From Nocardiopsis coralli (lineage in GTDB: Bacteria; Actinomycetota; Actinomycetes; Streptosporangiales; Streptosporangiaceae), in NCBI RefSeq assembly GCF_014892575.1, contig NZ_JADBGI010000003.1:62001-126000 (forward strand): DNA of 64,000 nucleotides. The letters are read 5' to 3'. Under the pieces are notes generated by a model. It saw nothing but the letters and a program-made list of their open reading frames with translations, did no database searches and was not told where the DNA came from. A program made the position numbers and the translations under genes. Position 1 is the first letter of the stretch, and each line of letters begins with the position of its first letter. This document shows positions 26,326-38,036 of the stretch, piece after piece.

Positions 26326-26880
26326 CTACAACCCCGTCGAGAAGCTCTCGCTGCGCGCCGCGAGGCGGCCCCGCAGCTGGACGGCCTGCTCCAGCGGCAG
26401 GCCCAGGACCCTTGTGTCGGCGGTGCTGGCCGCCGTGCGGATGCGGACCGTGGCGATGCCGAGCGCCTGTTCCAGGATGTCGGCGGTCATGTCGACGACC
26501 TGCATGCGCCCGTACGGGACCACGACGAGCTGGCGGAGCAGGACCCCGTAGGTCAGGTACAGCTCCGACGGTCCTTCCACGAACCCCCAGGAACGCCGGA
26601 ACGACCCCGCCACGAACCAGCTGACGACGAACGCGGCCACGACGGCCGCGCCCCAGCCCAGTGCCCAGGCCCAACCGGCCCAGACCAGGGCCATGACGCC
26701 GCCCAGGACACCTACCAGCAGGCAGACCCCCGCGGCGACCACGCGGCGGTACCACGCCAAGGCCCCGGGTACCCGGTTCCACTCTGTGCCCTCGGGCGGG
26801 TCGAAGGGCCCCGGGGGCCGCGCGGGCCCGGGGGTCACGTCCGGCGGGGTCGGCTCGCTGCTCTCCACGAGGCCAGTCAA
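26326..26880 (-). CDS. PH-domain membrane protein (YdbS-like)
   Basis: A 184-residue partner of the larger PH protein. A Pro-rich start is followed by two membrane helices (about residues 48-70 and 72-92), then one bacterial PH unit: LYLTYGVLLRQLVVVPYGRMQVVDMTADILEQALGIATVRI. This small-large pair is the same organisation as ydbS-ydbT. It follows the DUF3180 gene at the end of the fol series on the same strand. Confidence 0.85.
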   Translation of the reverse strand: MTGLVESSEPTPPDVTPGPARPPGPFDPPEGTEWNRVPGALAWYRRVVAAGVCLLVGVLGGVMALVWAGWAWALGWGAAVVAAFVVSWFVAGSFRRSWGFVEGPSELYLTYGVLLRQLVVVPYGRMQVVDMTADILEQALGIATVRIRTAASTADTRVLGLPLEQAVQLRGRLAARSESFSTGL

Positions 26881-26937
26881 CCATCCGTACGCAAGCCCCC
26901 GGAGGACCCTCCCGGGCCGCGTGCCCGAGCAGCCCCG

Positions 26938-27426
26938 TCAGGCGGCCGCGTCGTCGTCGCGTTCGTCGTCGGGAACCCGGCAGGACTGTTCCAGGTACAG
27001 CGCGGCGCCCAGCAGCAGCGCGGCGGAGGCCGAGGTGCCGAGGGCGTTGAGGAAGACCTCGCGGTGCACGGGCAGCGCGAGGGTCTCCACCAGCGGCAGG
27101 GCCAGCCCGACGAAGAAACCCGCGACGAGCGCGGCGAGCACCGCACTGGCCTTGGCCAGCGCCAACAGGCGTGCGGCGCTCAGCGGCTCCATGGGTTCGG
27201 TGCCCGGTGCACGGCGGATGCGGCGCCGGGTCCGGGACGCCGTGAACAGCTCGGCCAGTGCCAGGAGGAGCAGGGTCGGGATCGCCGACCACGGCACCAT
27301 CGGGGTCCCCGCGACGAGCTGGTTGGCCAGGAGCCCCACCAGCACCCCGCACACCGCGAGCAGCGCCGGCAGGCGCCACCCCGTGGGAGCGAGCCGGTTC
27401 TGCGGGTCCTGGTCCTCGTCGGCCAT
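26938..27426 (-). CDS. DUF3180 membrane protein
   Basis: A 162-residue protein with four predicted membrane helices (LPALLAVCGVLVGLLANQL, WSAIPTLLLLALAELF, ASAVLAALVAGFFVGLALPL, LGTSASAALLLGAALYL), the known shape of DUF3180. The ATG at 27426 shares its A with the TGA of folK, so it is translationally coupled. DUF3180 genes follow folK across actinobacteria; function unknown. Confidence 0.85.
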   Translation of the reverse strand: MADEDQDPQNRLAPTGWRLPALLAVCGVLVGLLANQLVAGTPMVPWSAIPTLLLLALAELFTASRTRRRIRRAPGTEPMEPLSAARLLALAKASAVLAALVAGFFVGLALPLVETLALPVHREVFLNALGTSASAALLLGAALYLEQSCRVPDDERDDDAAA

Positions 27427-27941
27427 CACGTCCCCCGCGGCAGGGACAGCGCCAGGTCGTCCCGGCGCTCCAGTTCCTGGTCCTCGCCCAGGCCACCGAG
27501 CAGGTCGGCGACGCTCCCCCGGCCGGGCAGCTCGGCCACGGGGTCGGCCTCCAACCACGGGCGCAGAACAAAGGCCCGCTCGTGCGCGCGCGGGTGGGGC
27601 AGGGTCAGCACCGGGTCGTCGGAACGTGTCTCACCGAAGGCGATGACGTCCACGTCCAGCGTGCGCGGGCCCCAGCGCACCTCGCGGACCCGGTCGAATT
27701 CCTGCTCCACGGCCTGGGCCCGGGCCAGCAGCGCGCGGGGGTCCTCGCCGGCCTCCACGACCAGCACCGCGTTGAGGAACGCGCCCTGCTCGGGCCCGCC
27801 CACCGGCGCGGTCTCGAACACCGGCGACAGGGCCACCGCACGCGGCGCGTCCGGGCCCGAGAGCAGCGCGTCGACCGCGCCCTGAAGCGTCGCCCACCGG
27901 TCGCCCAGGTTGGAACCCAGGGACAGTACCGCCGTGGTCAC
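27426..27941 (-). CDS. folK: 2-amino-4-hydroxy-6-hydroxymethyldihydropteridine pyrophosphokinase
   Basis: Transfers pyrophosphate from ATP to the pterin before dihydropteroate formation. The 171-residue enzyme has the N-terminal VLSLGSNLGDRWATLQGAV, SPVFETAPVGGPEQGAFLNAVL, the signature RWGPRTLDVDVIAFG and LPHPRAHERAFVL. The GTG at 27941 overlaps the folB stop (GTGA); the frame is open further upstream but without homology. Part of the folE-folP-NTF2-folB-folK series. Confidence 0.94.
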   Translation of the reverse strand: MTTAVLSLGSNLGDRWATLQGAVDALLSGPDAPRAVALSPVFETAPVGGPEQGAFLNAVLVVEAGEDPRALLARAQAVEQEFDRVREVRWGPRTLDVDVIAFGETRSDDPVLTLPHPRAHERAFVLRPWLEADPVAELPGRGSVADLLGGLGEDQELERRDDLALSLPRGT

Positions 27942-28309
27942 CGTTCCTCCTCGCGCCGCCGGTCGACGGTCACCGCCACGTCCGCAAACTCGTGCTCGAT
28001 CGGTGCGGACGGTTTGTGCACGGTCAGCTCCACGCGTTCCACGAGCGGTTCGGCAAGGCACACCCGGGCAAGGCGTTCGGCGAGCGTCTCGATGAGGTCG
28101 ACGGGTTCGCCCGTGACGACCTCCACGAGGCGGTCGGCGAGCACCCCGTAGTGCACGGTGTCCTCGACGTCGTCGGAGGCCGCGGCCGGGGCGGCGTCCA
28201 CGTGCAGGACCGCGTCCACGACGAACTCCTGGCCCTGGCGGCGTTCGAAGTCGAACACCCCGTGGTGGCCGACCGCCCGCAGCCCGCGCAGGGTGATGCG
28301 GTCACGCAT
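27938..28309 (-). CDS. folB: Dihydroneopterin aldolase
   Basis: Cleaves dihydroneopterin to the hydroxymethyl pterin used by FolK. The 123-residue protein is full length, with RITLRGLRAVGHHGVFDFERRQGQEFVVD at the start, the conserved DDVEDTVHYGVLADRL and the substrate Glu in IETLAERLA, then VELTVHKPSAPI. It overlaps both neighbours by a few bases (folK by 4, the NTF2-like gene by 8). Confidence 0.94.
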   Translation of the reverse strand: MRDRITLRGLRAVGHHGVFDFERRQGQEFVVDAVLHVDAAPAAASDDVEDTVHYGVLADRLVEVVTGEPVDLIETLAERLARVCLAEPLVERVELTVHKPSAPIEHEFADVAVTVDRRREEER

Positions 28310-28754
28310 CCGGGGTGCCCTCCCCCTCCTCGTCCTCCTCCATGAGGACCGGCGACGCGTGGTGCGACCACAGACGCCACCCCTGCTCGGTGTCGACGAA
28401 CAGGTTGGTGGTGACCACCTGGCCGCCGGCGACGAACCCGGGGCTGTCGTCCTCGGCCGTGAGCACGTTCTCCTCGCAGGTGACCATCGCGATGTCGCCG
28501 GCCACGCCGATGTGCGTCTCGGTGAGCACGTACTGGATGTAGGTCACGTTGGCCATGATCAGCGACCACGCCCGCATGATCTCGGTGCGCCCGCGCAACA
28601 GGGGCCAGCCGGGGTTGACGCACACCACGTCCGGGGCGTCGTGTTCCTCGGCCCAGACCGCCTGCATCAGGTCGATGTCGCCGTTCTCGATGGCGCTGTA
28701 GAACTGCGCGTTGGCGTCGGCAACGCGCTCCATGACCTCCTGCCGCGAATTCAC
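28302..28754 (-). CDS. NTF2-like (SnoaL fold) protein in folate operon
   Basis: A 150-residue protein of the nuclear-transport-factor-2 cone fold: VADANAQFYSAIENGDIDLMQAVWAEE, VCVNPGWPLLRGRTEIMRAWSLIM, IAMVTCEENVL, GGQVVTTNLFVDTEQGWRLWSHHASPV. The same gene sits between folP and folB in many actinobacteria. Whether it has an enzymatic role in folate synthesis is not known. The GTG start overlaps the folP stop (GTGA). Confidence 0.85.
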   Translation of the reverse strand: MNSRQEVMERVADANAQFYSAIENGDIDLMQAVWAEEHDAPDVVCVNPGWPLLRGRTEIMRAWSLIMANVTYIQYVLTETHIGVAGDIAMVTCEENVLTAEDDSPGFVAGGQVVTTNLFVDTEQGWRLWSHHASPVLMEEDEEGEGTPDA

Positions 28755-29656
28755 AGGCCGCCCCGGGCGGTGGGGCTCTCGCGGCCCTCGGTCAGGCGGG
28801 CACCGCCGTCGGACCAGGCGGAGGCCACCCGGACGGCGTCGGCGTTGGGGCGCACGTCGTGCACCCGCACCGCCCAGGCACCCCGGTCGGCCGACAGGGT
28901 CGTGACGGCGGCGGTCGCGGCGTCGCACTCGGTGAAGGGCCGGTCCTCGCCCTTGGGGGCACCGAGGAGCCGGCTCAGGAAACGTTTGCGGGACCCGGCC
29001 ACCAGTACGGGGCGGCCGAGTTCGTGGAACCGTTCGAGCTGGTGGAGCAGCGCCCAGTTGTGCGCCGGCTCGGGGCGTTTGGAAAAGCCCAGTCCCGGGT
29101 CCAGAACGATCTGGTCGGGAGCGACACCTGCAGCGATCATGGCCTCCATACGGTCACGGAGCTCATCGAGGACCTCCTGCACGACATCCGTGTACACGGC
29201 ACGGCTCTGCATGTCATGACTATGCCCACGCCAGTGCATCAACACGTACGCCACACCGGAAGAGGCGACCAGACGTGCCATGTCGGGGTCGGCCAGCCCG
29301 CCGCTCACGTCGTTGACCAGTACGGCGCCGGCCTCGACGGAACGCTCCGCGACCCGGGCCCGCATGGTGTCGACGCTGACGGCCACGCCGCTCGCGGAGA
29401 GCTCGCGGACCACCGGGACGACCCGGCGCAGTTCCTCCTCGGCCGACACCCGTTGGGCGCCGGGCCGGGTGGACTCACCGCCCACGTCGATGATGTCGGC
29501 GCCCTCCTCGACGAGGCGCAGACCGTGGTCGACCGCACGGCCGTGGTCGAACCACGCTCCGCCGTCGGAGAAGGAATCGGGGGTCACGTTGACGACCCCC
29601 ATGACCTGGCACCGCCCCTGTTCGGGCAGGCCCGGAACTGTGTAATTCGGCCCCAT
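28751..29656 (-). CDS. folP: Dihydropteroate synthase
   Basis: Joins pterin pyrophosphate to p-aminobenzoate; the sulfonamide target. The 301-residue TIM barrel has VMGVVNVTPDSFSDGG, DVGGESTRPGA, VSVDTMRA, LVNDVSGG, the Asp-containing VLDPGLGFSKR, LVAGSRKRFL and VRVHDVRPN. ATG at 29656 is preferred to GTG at 29665 because AGGG is then well spaced. A perfect hairpin between folE and folP may lower read-through from folE. Confidence 0.95.
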   Translation of the reverse strand: MGPNYTVPGLPEQGRCQVMGVVNVTPDSFSDGGAWFDHGRAVDHGLRLVEEGADIIDVGGESTRPGAQRVSAEEELRRVVPVVRELSASGVAVSVDTMRARVAERSVEAGAVLVNDVSGGLADPDMARLVASSGVAYVLMHWRGHSHDMQSRAVYTDVVQEVLDELRDRMEAMIAAGVAPDQIVLDPGLGFSKRPEPAHNWALLHQLERFHELGRPVLVAGSRKRFLSRLLGAPKGEDRPFTECDAATAAVTTLSADRGAWAVRVHDVRPNADAVRVASAWSDGGARLTEGRESPTARGGL

Positions 29657-29678
29657 GGGGATCACCCTACGCGCATGC

Positions 29679-29712
29679 GGAGGGGCCGGGAGCAGCTGCC
29701 CCCGGCCCCTCC
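29679..29712 (-). terminator. Perfect 12-bp hairpin between folE and folP
   Basis: GGAGGGGCCGGG (29679-29690) and CCCGGCCCCTCC (29701-29712) with a 10-nt loop, 20 nt after the folE stop and 22 nt before the folP start. It could terminate or attenuate the ftsH-folE transcript. Confidence 0.65.
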
Positions 29713-29732
29713 GGTCGTACGTTCGCGGCGGC

Positions 29733-30328
29733 TCAGCGCCGGTCCAGGATGAGGCTCATCGCCTCGGCCCGCGTGCGGTCGCTGGCGCGGAACGCACCCC
29801 GGACCGCGGAGGTCACCGTCTTGGCCCCGGGCTTGCGGATGCCGCGCATCGACATGCACAGGTGCTCGGCCTCGACGACCACGATCACACCGCGGGGGTC
29901 GAGGGAGTCCATGATGGCGTCGGCGACCTGCCCGGTGAGGCGCTCCTGCACCTGGGGGCGGCGAGCGTAGACGTCCACGAGGCGGGCCAGCTTGCTCAGT
30001 CCGGTGATGCGCCCGTCGGCGCCGGGGATGTACCCCACGTGCGCGACCCCGTAGAAGGGCACGAGGTGGTGCTCGCAGGTGGAGTAGAGCTCGATGTCCT
30101 TGACCAGGACCATCTCTTCGTGGTCGGCCTCGAAGGACGTGGTGAGCACGTCCCCGGGCTTCTGGTCCAGGCCGGCGAACTGCTCCTCGTAGGCCCGGGC
30201 GACCCGCGCCGGGGTCTGCTGGAGCCCGTCGCGGTCGGGGTCCTCGCCGATCGCGAGCAGGATCTCGCGGACGGCCTTCTCGATACGGGCGTGGTCGACG
30301 GATCTGGGAGGAATGTCCTCGATCTCGC

Positions 30329-30332
<4 letters not shown>
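29733..30332 (-). CDS. folE: GTP cyclohydrolase I
   Basis: First enzyme of folate synthesis. The 199-residue protein carries the zinc-site Cys and His in [55 protein letters not shown] (second zinc Cys) and ends FLDRR-like as SLILDRR. Length is standard. Its start overlaps the ftsH stop by 4 bases, so the two are coupled. Confidence 0.96.
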
Positions 30333-32332
<2,000 letters not shown>

Positions 32333-32617
32333 GTGAGCGGTCCCCTGACGGGTCCGTCCCTTCTGACCAGGCAGCAGCCCGCACCGGAGGAGTTTCCGAA
32401 GCAGGACCTATCGGACACGTGCTCCCCGCGAAGTCGCCGGGATCATCGACGGTACACCTCACGTCGCCGGGCAGGCACACCACTCTTGGGCAGCGGTGTC
32501 CCGCGCGGTCGAGGGGCGTGGGGCCGTCGAATGAACCAACGACGGCACCCCGCCGAGTTGTTCCCCGGACGGGCGCAGGGACCGGGGTGAGAAGCGCTAC
32601 GCGGCCGCCCGCGCCGC

Positions 32618-33178
32618 CTAGGCGTCGTCCTCGTAGACGTGCGGCGCCAGCGTGCCGATGAAGGGCAGGTTGCGGTAGCGCTCGGCGTAGTCGAGGCCGT
32701 AACCGACGATGAACTCGTTGGGCAGGTCGAAGCCGACGTAGCGCACGTCGAGGTCGACGTCGAAGGCCATCGGCTTGCGGACCATCGTGCAGATCTCCAC
32801 CGACTTGGGACCGCGCGACTTGAGGTTGCCGACCAGCCAGGACAGCGTGAGCCCGGAGTCGATGACGTCCTCGACGATGAGGACGTCGCGGTCCTTGATG
32901 TCGGTCTCGAGGTCCTTGAGGATGCGCACCACCCCGGAGGAGCTGGTGCCCGCCCCGTAGGAGGAGACGGCCATCCAGTCCATCGCGGCCGGCGAGTGCA
33001 GGGCCCGTGCGAGGTCGGCCATGACCATGACGGCTCCCTTGAGCACGCCCACGATCAAGAGGTCACGGCCCGCGTAGTCCGCGTCGATCTGCGCGCCCAT
33101 CTCCTGCAGGCGCGTGGTGATCTGCTCTTCTGTGACCAGGACCTTCTCGAGGTCCTGACCCATGTCCTTGGCGTCCAC
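32618..33178 (-). CDS. hpt: Hypoxanthine phosphoribosyltransferase
   Basis: Purine salvage enzyme converting hypoxanthine or guanine to IMP or GMP. The 186-residue protein has [21 protein letters not shown], the flexible-loop [11 protein letters not shown], and the PRPP motif [14 protein letters not shown], ending with [38 protein letters not shown] (split here for description). GTG at 33178 has GAGGAA 8 nt upstream; the frame is spuriously open to 34138. tilS-hpt-ftsH order is widely conserved in bacteria. Confidence 0.95.
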   Translation of the reverse strand: MDAKDMGQDLEKVLVTEEQITTRLQEMGAQIDADYAGRDLLIVGVLKGAVMVMADLARALHSPAAMDWMAVSSYGAGTSSSGVVRILKDLETDIKDRDVLIVEDVIDSGLTLSWLVGNLKSRGPKSVEICTMVRKPMAFDVDLDVRYVGFDLPNEFIVGYGLDYAERYRNLPFIGTLAPHVYEDDA

Positions 33179-33255
33179 GCTCGTGTTCCTCGCTGCTGGG
33201 TTCCCCGTGTGCGGCACCAAGGATAAACGCGGAGCGAACCGGCACCGTGCGCCGG

Positions 33256-34230
33256 TCACCTCCCGATGGTGATCCGGCCGTCGCGGCGGCGCCCACGCAG
33301 GCCGCCGGGCAGGTCGATGTGGGACTGGCCACGCCATTCGGTCACCAGGCGGTCGAGTTCGCGCACGTGTCGGGCGTTGAGGTCCCCGGCGGGGCATCCG
33401 GCGTCGAGGGCGGCGCGGTGGAGGACCCGGGTCCGCAGGGCGGACGGGGCGGCCTCGAGTTCGGCGACGGAGAGCCCCTCGGCGGGGTCGTCGCCGGCGC
33501 GGCAACGCAGGTCGGCCGCGAGACCGTCGAGGGTGTCGGCGTCCGAGCGCAGCATCCCGGCGGTGCGGGCGAGCGCCCGTGCGATCCCCGGGCCGAGGGT
33601 CTTCTCCAGGGCGGGGAGGGCGTCGTGGCGGACCCGGGAACGTGCGAAACGCGGGTCGTGGTTGTGCGGGTCCTCCCACGGCGACAGGTCCATGCACAGG
33701 CAGGCGCGGCGCACGGTCTCGCGGTCCAGGTCGAGGAAGGGACGCAGGTAGGCGCCGGCACGCGGCGGCATCCCGGCGAGCGAGCGCGCGCCCGAGCCGC
33801 GGGCCAGCCCGAGCAGCACCGTCTCGGCCTGGTCGTCGAGGGTGTGGCCGAGCAGCACCGCGGCAGGGGCGTGGTCGGAGACGACGGTGTCGAGCGCGGT
33901 GTACCGGGCGGTGCGGGCGGCCGCCTCGGGACCGCCCCGGCCGGCCACCCGGACGGTGCGGACCAGCGCGGGGTCCAGGCCCAGGTCCGCCATGACCCCG
34001 GCGACAGCGCGGGCCCGTTCGGCCGAGCCGTCCTGCAGCCCGTGGTCGACGGTCACGCCCCCGGCACGGCGGCCGCGGCGGGGCGCCTCGAAGGCCAGGG
34101 CCCCGGCCAGCGCCAGGGAGTCGGGGCCACCGCTGCACGCCGCGAACACGGTGGTGTCCCGGGGCAGGGCGAGCAGAACCCGCCGCACCGCCGAACGTAC
34201 GGCGGCCACGGCGGGGTCGGGACCGGTCAT
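33256..34230 (-). CDS. tilS: tRNA(Ile)-lysidine synthetase
   Basis: Modifies C34 of tRNA-Ile(CAU) to lysidine so that it reads AUA. The 324-residue protein has the N-type PP-loop [51 protein letters not shown] and [13 protein letters not shown]. The C-terminal domain is short, as in actinobacteria. ATG at 34230 overlaps the upstream stop (ATGA). Confidence 0.93.
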   Translation of the reverse strand: MTGPDPAVAAVRSAVRRVLLALPRDTTVFAACSGGPDSLALAGALAFEAPRRGRRAGGVTVDHGLQDGSAERARAVAGVMADLGLDPALVRTVRVAGRGGPEAAARTARYTALDTVVSDHAPAAVLLGHTLDDQAETVLLGLARGSGARSLAGMPPRAGAYLRPFLDLDRETVRRACLCMDLSPWEDPHNHDPRFARSRVRHDALPALEKTLGPGIARALARTAGMLRSDADTLDGLAADLRCRAGDDPAEGLSVAELEAAPSALRTRVLHRAALDAGCPAGDLNARHVRELDRLVTEWRGQSHIDLPGGLRGRRRDGRITIGR

Positions 34231-35315
34231 TCCGCGATGGCGGCGGGGCGCACCACGCGGTCGATCCACGCGTTCGGGTCGCGGATCTCCGCCATCGTCG
34301 GCAGGGTCTCGCGGGAGGTCCACACCTTGTTGAACTCGGCCATGCCCACCTGGGCGACGACGGTGCGCACGAAGGCGGCGCCCTCCTCGTACTGCTTCAT
34401 CTTCATGTCCATGCCGAGGAGCTGGCGCATGATGCGGTCGAGCGGGTTGGCGGCCGCCCGGCGCTTCTGGAACCGGGCGCGGATGCGCTCCACGCTCGGC
34501 ACGACCTCGGGCCCGACGGCGTCCATGACGTAGTCGCCGTGCCCCTCGGCCAGGCTCATGACCGCGCTGACACGGTCCATGATCTCCTGCTGCTCCTGGC
34601 TCTGGAAGGCGGTGAGCAGCCCGCCTGCCTCACCGTCGCCGCGGACCGCCCCGGCCACGGCCTCGCCCGCAGCGCGCAGGCGGTCGGCGAAGACGGCGGC
34701 GTCCAGCTCCGAGGACAGCAGGAGTTCCTGCATGAGGTCCTGGACGTACCCGCGCAGCCACGGCGTGGACGTGAACTGCATCCGGTGGGTCTCCTCGTGC
34801 AGGCAGACCCAGAGGCGGAAGTCGTGCGGGTCGACGTCCATCTCACGTTCGGTGTTGACGATGTTGGGCGCGACCAGGGTCAGGCGCCCGGTCGGCATGT
34901 TCCCGTCGGGGTCGGGCGGGAGGAAGAGTTCGTACTGGCCCAGGACCTTCCCGGCCAGGTAGGAGAGCACCGCGCCGAGCTGCATCCCGGTCACACGGGA
35001 CCCGACGGCGCCCGCCAGGTTCGCGCCGGGGGTCTCGGAGCGTTCGCTGCTCATCTGTTCGAGGGCGGGTTCGAGCACGACCCGGAACCCGTCGACGTTG
35101 GCGCGGATCCAGCCGGGGCGGTCGACGATCGCCGCGGGGCCGGTCGGTACGAGAGGGTTCAAGCCGGTGAAGTCGCGCACGTGTCCGGCGGCCTCGGTGG
35201 AGAGTTCGCGCAACTGCGCGACGGCCTGCCGCGCGTCGGACAGTTCCACCTGCGGCCCCGGGCGCACGAGGCGGACACCGGTGCTGACGGCTACGTCCCA
35301 GTCGATCACAGTCAC
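34227..35315 (-). CDS. Zinc-dependent metalloprotease-like protein (DUF2342)
   Basis: A 362-residue DUF2342 protein, a conserved actinobacterial neighbour of tilS. The core [24 protein letters not shown] contains the HExxH zinc motif; downstream [13 protein letters not shown] supplies a likely third ligand. No signal peptide, so cytoplasmic. Proteolytic activity is predicted, not shown. GTG codons at 35333 and 35315 are both possible; 35315 gives the family-like start [13 protein letters not shown]. Confidence 0.85.
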   Translation of the reverse strand: MTVIDWDVAVSTGVRLVRPGPQVELSDARQAVAQLRELSTEAAGHVRDFTGLNPLVPTGPAAIVDRPGWIRANVDGFRVVLEPALEQMSSERSETPGANLAGAVGSRVTGMQLGAVLSYLAGKVLGQYELFLPPDPDGNMPTGRLTLVAPNIVNTEREMDVDPHDFRLWVCLHEETHRMQFTSTPWLRGYVQDLMQELLLSSELDAAVFADRLRAAGEAVAGAVRGDGEAGGLLTAFQSQEQQEIMDRVSAVMSLAEGHGDYVMDAVGPEVVPSVERIRARFQKRRAAANPLDRIMRQLLGMDMKMKQYEEGAAFVRTVVAQVGMAEFNKVWTSRETLPTMAEIRDPNAWIDRVVRPAAIAE

Positions 35316-35429
35316 ATCCGTCAGCCTACCCACGGGTCAGGCGCGGGCACCGGGATCGGAGTGGGAAATCAGGGCCCTGCGGGGGGTTCCCCCGATACCG
35401 GCGACCGGGCCGGGCGGCGTCGTTCCCGG

Positions 35430-36791
35430 TCAGGAACAGCCGCAGGCACTGAGCGCCGCGGCGATGGTGTCCAGCTGCGGCCCAGTGGCGCCGTCGACGT
35501 TGGCCACGAAGGCGTAGACGAAGACGTTGCCCTCCTGGTCGTGCACGGTCCCGGCCAGTGAGCTCACGCCGTCCAGGGTTCCGGTCTTGCCGCGCACCAG
35601 GCCCGCACCGTCGTGGGAGTCGGAGTGTTCGGAGTAGCGGCCGGACAGGGTCCCGGTGGCGTTGGCGGTGGGCAGCCCGGTCACGGTCGCGTCGAGGTCC
35701 GGGTGCTCGGGGTCCCCGGCGATCTGCACCATCTCCACGAGCGCGCGGGGTGTGATGCTGTTCTCCGGGCTCAGGCCGCTGTTGTCGGACAGCTCCACAC
35801 CCTCGATGCCGAGGTCGTCCAGGACGCTGTGGGTGGCCGCGGCGGCTCCGTCGAAGTCCGGCTCCTCCCCCAGTTCGAGGGCGGCGACCCGGCCCAGTGA
35901 CTCGGCCATGTTGTTGTCGCTGGCCAGCATCATGAACTCGACCAGGTCGGAGACGGGGCCCGACTCGACCTCGGCCAGGACCTCGCCGGAGGCCTCTTCC
36001 TCGGACGGGTCGCCGTCGACCTCGATGCCGGCGTCCTCCAGCTGTGTGGCGAAGGCGTCGGCGGCGGCGCGCGGCGGGTCGTCCTCGCGGGTGGAAACGT
36101 CCGGTTCGACCCGGCCGCCGTCGAGCAGGAGGGCATGGACGGCGGCGGTGCTGCCCTCGGTGATGTAGTTGGGTTTCCACCCGGGGCCGGTGTCGGAGCC
36201 GGTGAAGTGCGAGTCGTCGTAGCCGAGCGAGACCGAGGACACACCCTGCTCCTCGAGGGCCTCGGCGGTGCTCTCGGCCAGCTCCTCCAAGGTCGCCGCC
36301 TGCGGGTAAGCTGCCGTGTCGGCCGTCGCGGTCAAGGTCGCGTCGCCCGTCCCGCGCAGCACCAGGCTGTCGTCGTCCGGGTCCAGGTGGACCTCGGTGG
36401 TGAGCCTGTGGTCGGGGCCGGCGGCGGACAGCACCGCGATGGCCGTCGCGATCTTCGTGGTCGAGGCGGGTACCGCAGAGGTGTCGGCGTCGTGCTCGAA
36501 GAGTGTCTCGCCGGAGACGCCGTCCACGACGAAACCGGAGAGGCCCTCCTCGAGCCCGGAAGCCGACATGGGATCATCGAGAACGTCCGCGATCCGTTCC
36601 GGGTCGGCCGGAGTCGAGGCCGCGGGATCCACCGACGCCGCGCCCTCGGCGTCCGTGACCGGGTTGGGTGCCGCCGGGAGCGGTCTGGCCTCGATCATGT
36701 CGAGGGTGACGAAACCGGCGATCAGCACGAATATGTTGAGAAGGGCCAGCGTGACGAACGCTTCGCCTCGTACCCGTCGCACCCGGGGCAC
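35430..36791 (-). CDS. dacB: D-alanyl-D-alanine carboxypeptidase/endopeptidase (PBP4 type)
   Basis: Exported class C penicillin-binding protein trimming peptidoglycan stem peptides. Residues about 10-32 form a membrane anchor or uncleaved signal (VTLALLNIFVLIAGFVTL). Catalytic motifs are in order: SxxK as PASTTKIA, SxN as LASDNNMAES, and KTG as VRGKTGTLDG; the large insert between SxxK and SxN is typical of this class. 453 residues. GTG at 36791 with GAAGG close upstream. Divergent from ppa. Confidence 0.93.
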   Translation of the reverse strand: MPRVRRVRGEAFVTLALLNIFVLIAGFVTLDMIEARPLPAAPNPVTDAEGAASVDPAASTPADPERIADVLDDPMSASGLEEGLSGFVVDGVSGETLFEHDADTSAVPASTTKIATAIAVLSAAGPDHRLTTEVHLDPDDDSLVLRGTGDATLTATADTAAYPQAATLEELAESTAEALEEQGVSSVSLGYDDSHFTGSDTGPGWKPNYITEGSTAAVHALLLDGGRVEPDVSTREDDPPRAAADAFATQLEDAGIEVDGDPSEEEASGEVLAEVESGPVSDLVEFMMLASDNNMAESLGRVAALELGEEPDFDGAAAATHSVLDDLGIEGVELSDNSGLSPENSITPRALVEMVQIAGDPEHPDLDATVTGLPTANATGTLSGRYSEHSDSHDGAGLVRGKTGTLDGVSSLAGTVHDQEGNVFVYAFVANVDGATGPQLDTIAAALSACGCS

Positions 36792-36867
36792 CTGCCCTTC
36801 CTTCGGTGTCGCGGCCTGACGTTGTAGTTATACGGCGACATTAGTCGCATTGGGAGCCGAGATCAGC

Positions 36868-37392
36868 ATGGAATTCGACGTTACGATCGAGATCCCCAAG
36901 GGGGAGCGCAACAAGTACGAGGTGGACCACGAGACCGGCCGCATCCGTCTCGACCGCATGCTGTTCACCTCCACCACCTACCCCGCCGACTACGGCTTCG
37001 TCGAGGGGACGCTCGGCGAGGACGGCGACCCCTTGGACGCGCTGGTCCTGCTCAAGGCCCCGACGTTCCCCGGCTGCCTCATCCGCGCCCGTGCGATCGG
37101 TATGTTCCGCATGCGCGACGAGGCCGGCGGCGACGACAAGCTGCTGTGCGTCCCGTCGACCGACCCGCGCCAGGAACACCTGCGTGACATTCACCACGTG
37201 AACGAGTTCGAGCGCCTCGAGATCGAGCACTTCTTCCGCGTGTACAAGGACCTCGAGCCCGGCAAGTCCACCGAGGGCTCGACCTGGGTCGGCCGCCATG
37301 AGGCCGAGCAGGAGATCCTGGCGTCGATCAAGCGCGCCGAGGAGCACGGTTCCCACGGCGACGCGTCGCACATCACCACGGGTGACGAGTAG
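36868..37392 (+). CDS. ppa: Inorganic pyrophosphatase
   Basis: Soluble family I enzyme hydrolysing PPi to drive biosynthesis. The 174-residue protein shows [47 protein letters not shown] with the metal-binding DGDPLD signature, and [17 protein letters not shown] at 36868 with GGGAG upstream. The 76-bp gap to dacB contains TTATAC near 36829, a possible -10 element for ppa. Confidence 0.96.
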   Translation: MEFDVTIEIPKGERNKYEVDHETGRIRLDRMLFTSTTYPADYGFVEGTLGEDGDPLDALVLLKAPTFPGCLIRARAIGMFRMRDEAGGDDKLLCVPSTDPRQEHLRDIHHVNEFERLEIEHFFRVYKDLEPGKSTEGSTWVGRHEAEQEILASIKRAEEHGSHGDASHITTGDE

Positions 37393-37415
37393 ACGGTTCC
37401 CGTACCCGGGCCCCG

Positions 37416-37994
37416 TCACCGCTGGCTCTGCGGCGTGACGGTGCCCGGGACCGGCCCGAACGCGGTGTCGTTGGAGAGCACGACACCTGCGAGGGTCAAC
37501 AGCAGCAGGGCGCCCAGCAGCGCCAACCCCACCGGCAGCAGCGGGAACAGCCCCCGCAGAGGCGCCGGTTCCCCCGGACGGCGCGGAAAGCCGTCCCTGC
37601 GGAAGTCGTCGGTACGCGCGGCCACGTGCGCGCGGTACCCGTCCAGCTCCGGGCCCGTGGCCGCGTTGAGCACACGGCGGCGCACCATCCCCGTGCACTC
37701 CGGCAGGCCCGCCGGAAGGGCCTCACCCGTGGCCGCCCGGTGCCGGGCGCACTCCGCCTCCGCCATCGCACGCAACCAGTCCCCGAGGTCGTCGGGGTCG
37801 CGCACCTTGTCGATGTGTGCGCGGGCGGCGATGAGCACGTCCCTCAGCACGACGTGGGCCGCGTCGCGGTCGGCCAGCTCGAGGATGCAGCACCGGTAGA
37901 GCTCGTCGCCGTAGGTGTCGAGGAGTTCGGTGTAGGCCTCGTGCGGAGGGATGCGACTGGAGCTCAGGGTCAGGAGCAGGTCCCGGTCGGTCAT
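37416..37994 (-). CDS. Membrane-tethered protein with sigma-70 region-2-like domain
   Basis: A 192-residue protein. Residues about 15-85 resemble sigma-70 region 2 of ECF factors: YTELLDTYGDELYRCCILELADRDAAHVVLRDVLIAARAHIDKVRDPDDLGDWLRAMAEAEC (helix pattern and the DWLRAMA equivalent of region 2.3/2.4; described in parts). No region 4 follows; instead an Arg-rich stretch and one membrane helix LLPVGLALLGALLLLTLAGVVL near the C-terminus, with a short extracytoplasmic tail. It could be a degenerate sigma or a sequestered DNA-binding protein. ATG at 37994. Neighbour upstream is a small membrane protein. Confidence 0.6.
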   Translation of the reverse strand: MTDRDLLLTLSSSRIPPHEAYTELLDTYGDELYRCCILELADRDAAHVVLRDVLIAARAHIDKVRDPDDLGDWLRAMAEAECARHRAATGEALPAGLPECTGMVRRRVLNAATGPELDGYRAHVAARTDDFRRDGFPRRPGEPAPLRGLFPLLPVGLALLGALLLLTLAGVVLSNDTAFGPVPGTVTPQSQR

Positions 37995-38036
37995 AGACCA
38001 AGAATCTACGCCGGGTACGGCGCCCGCCCCCGCCAT

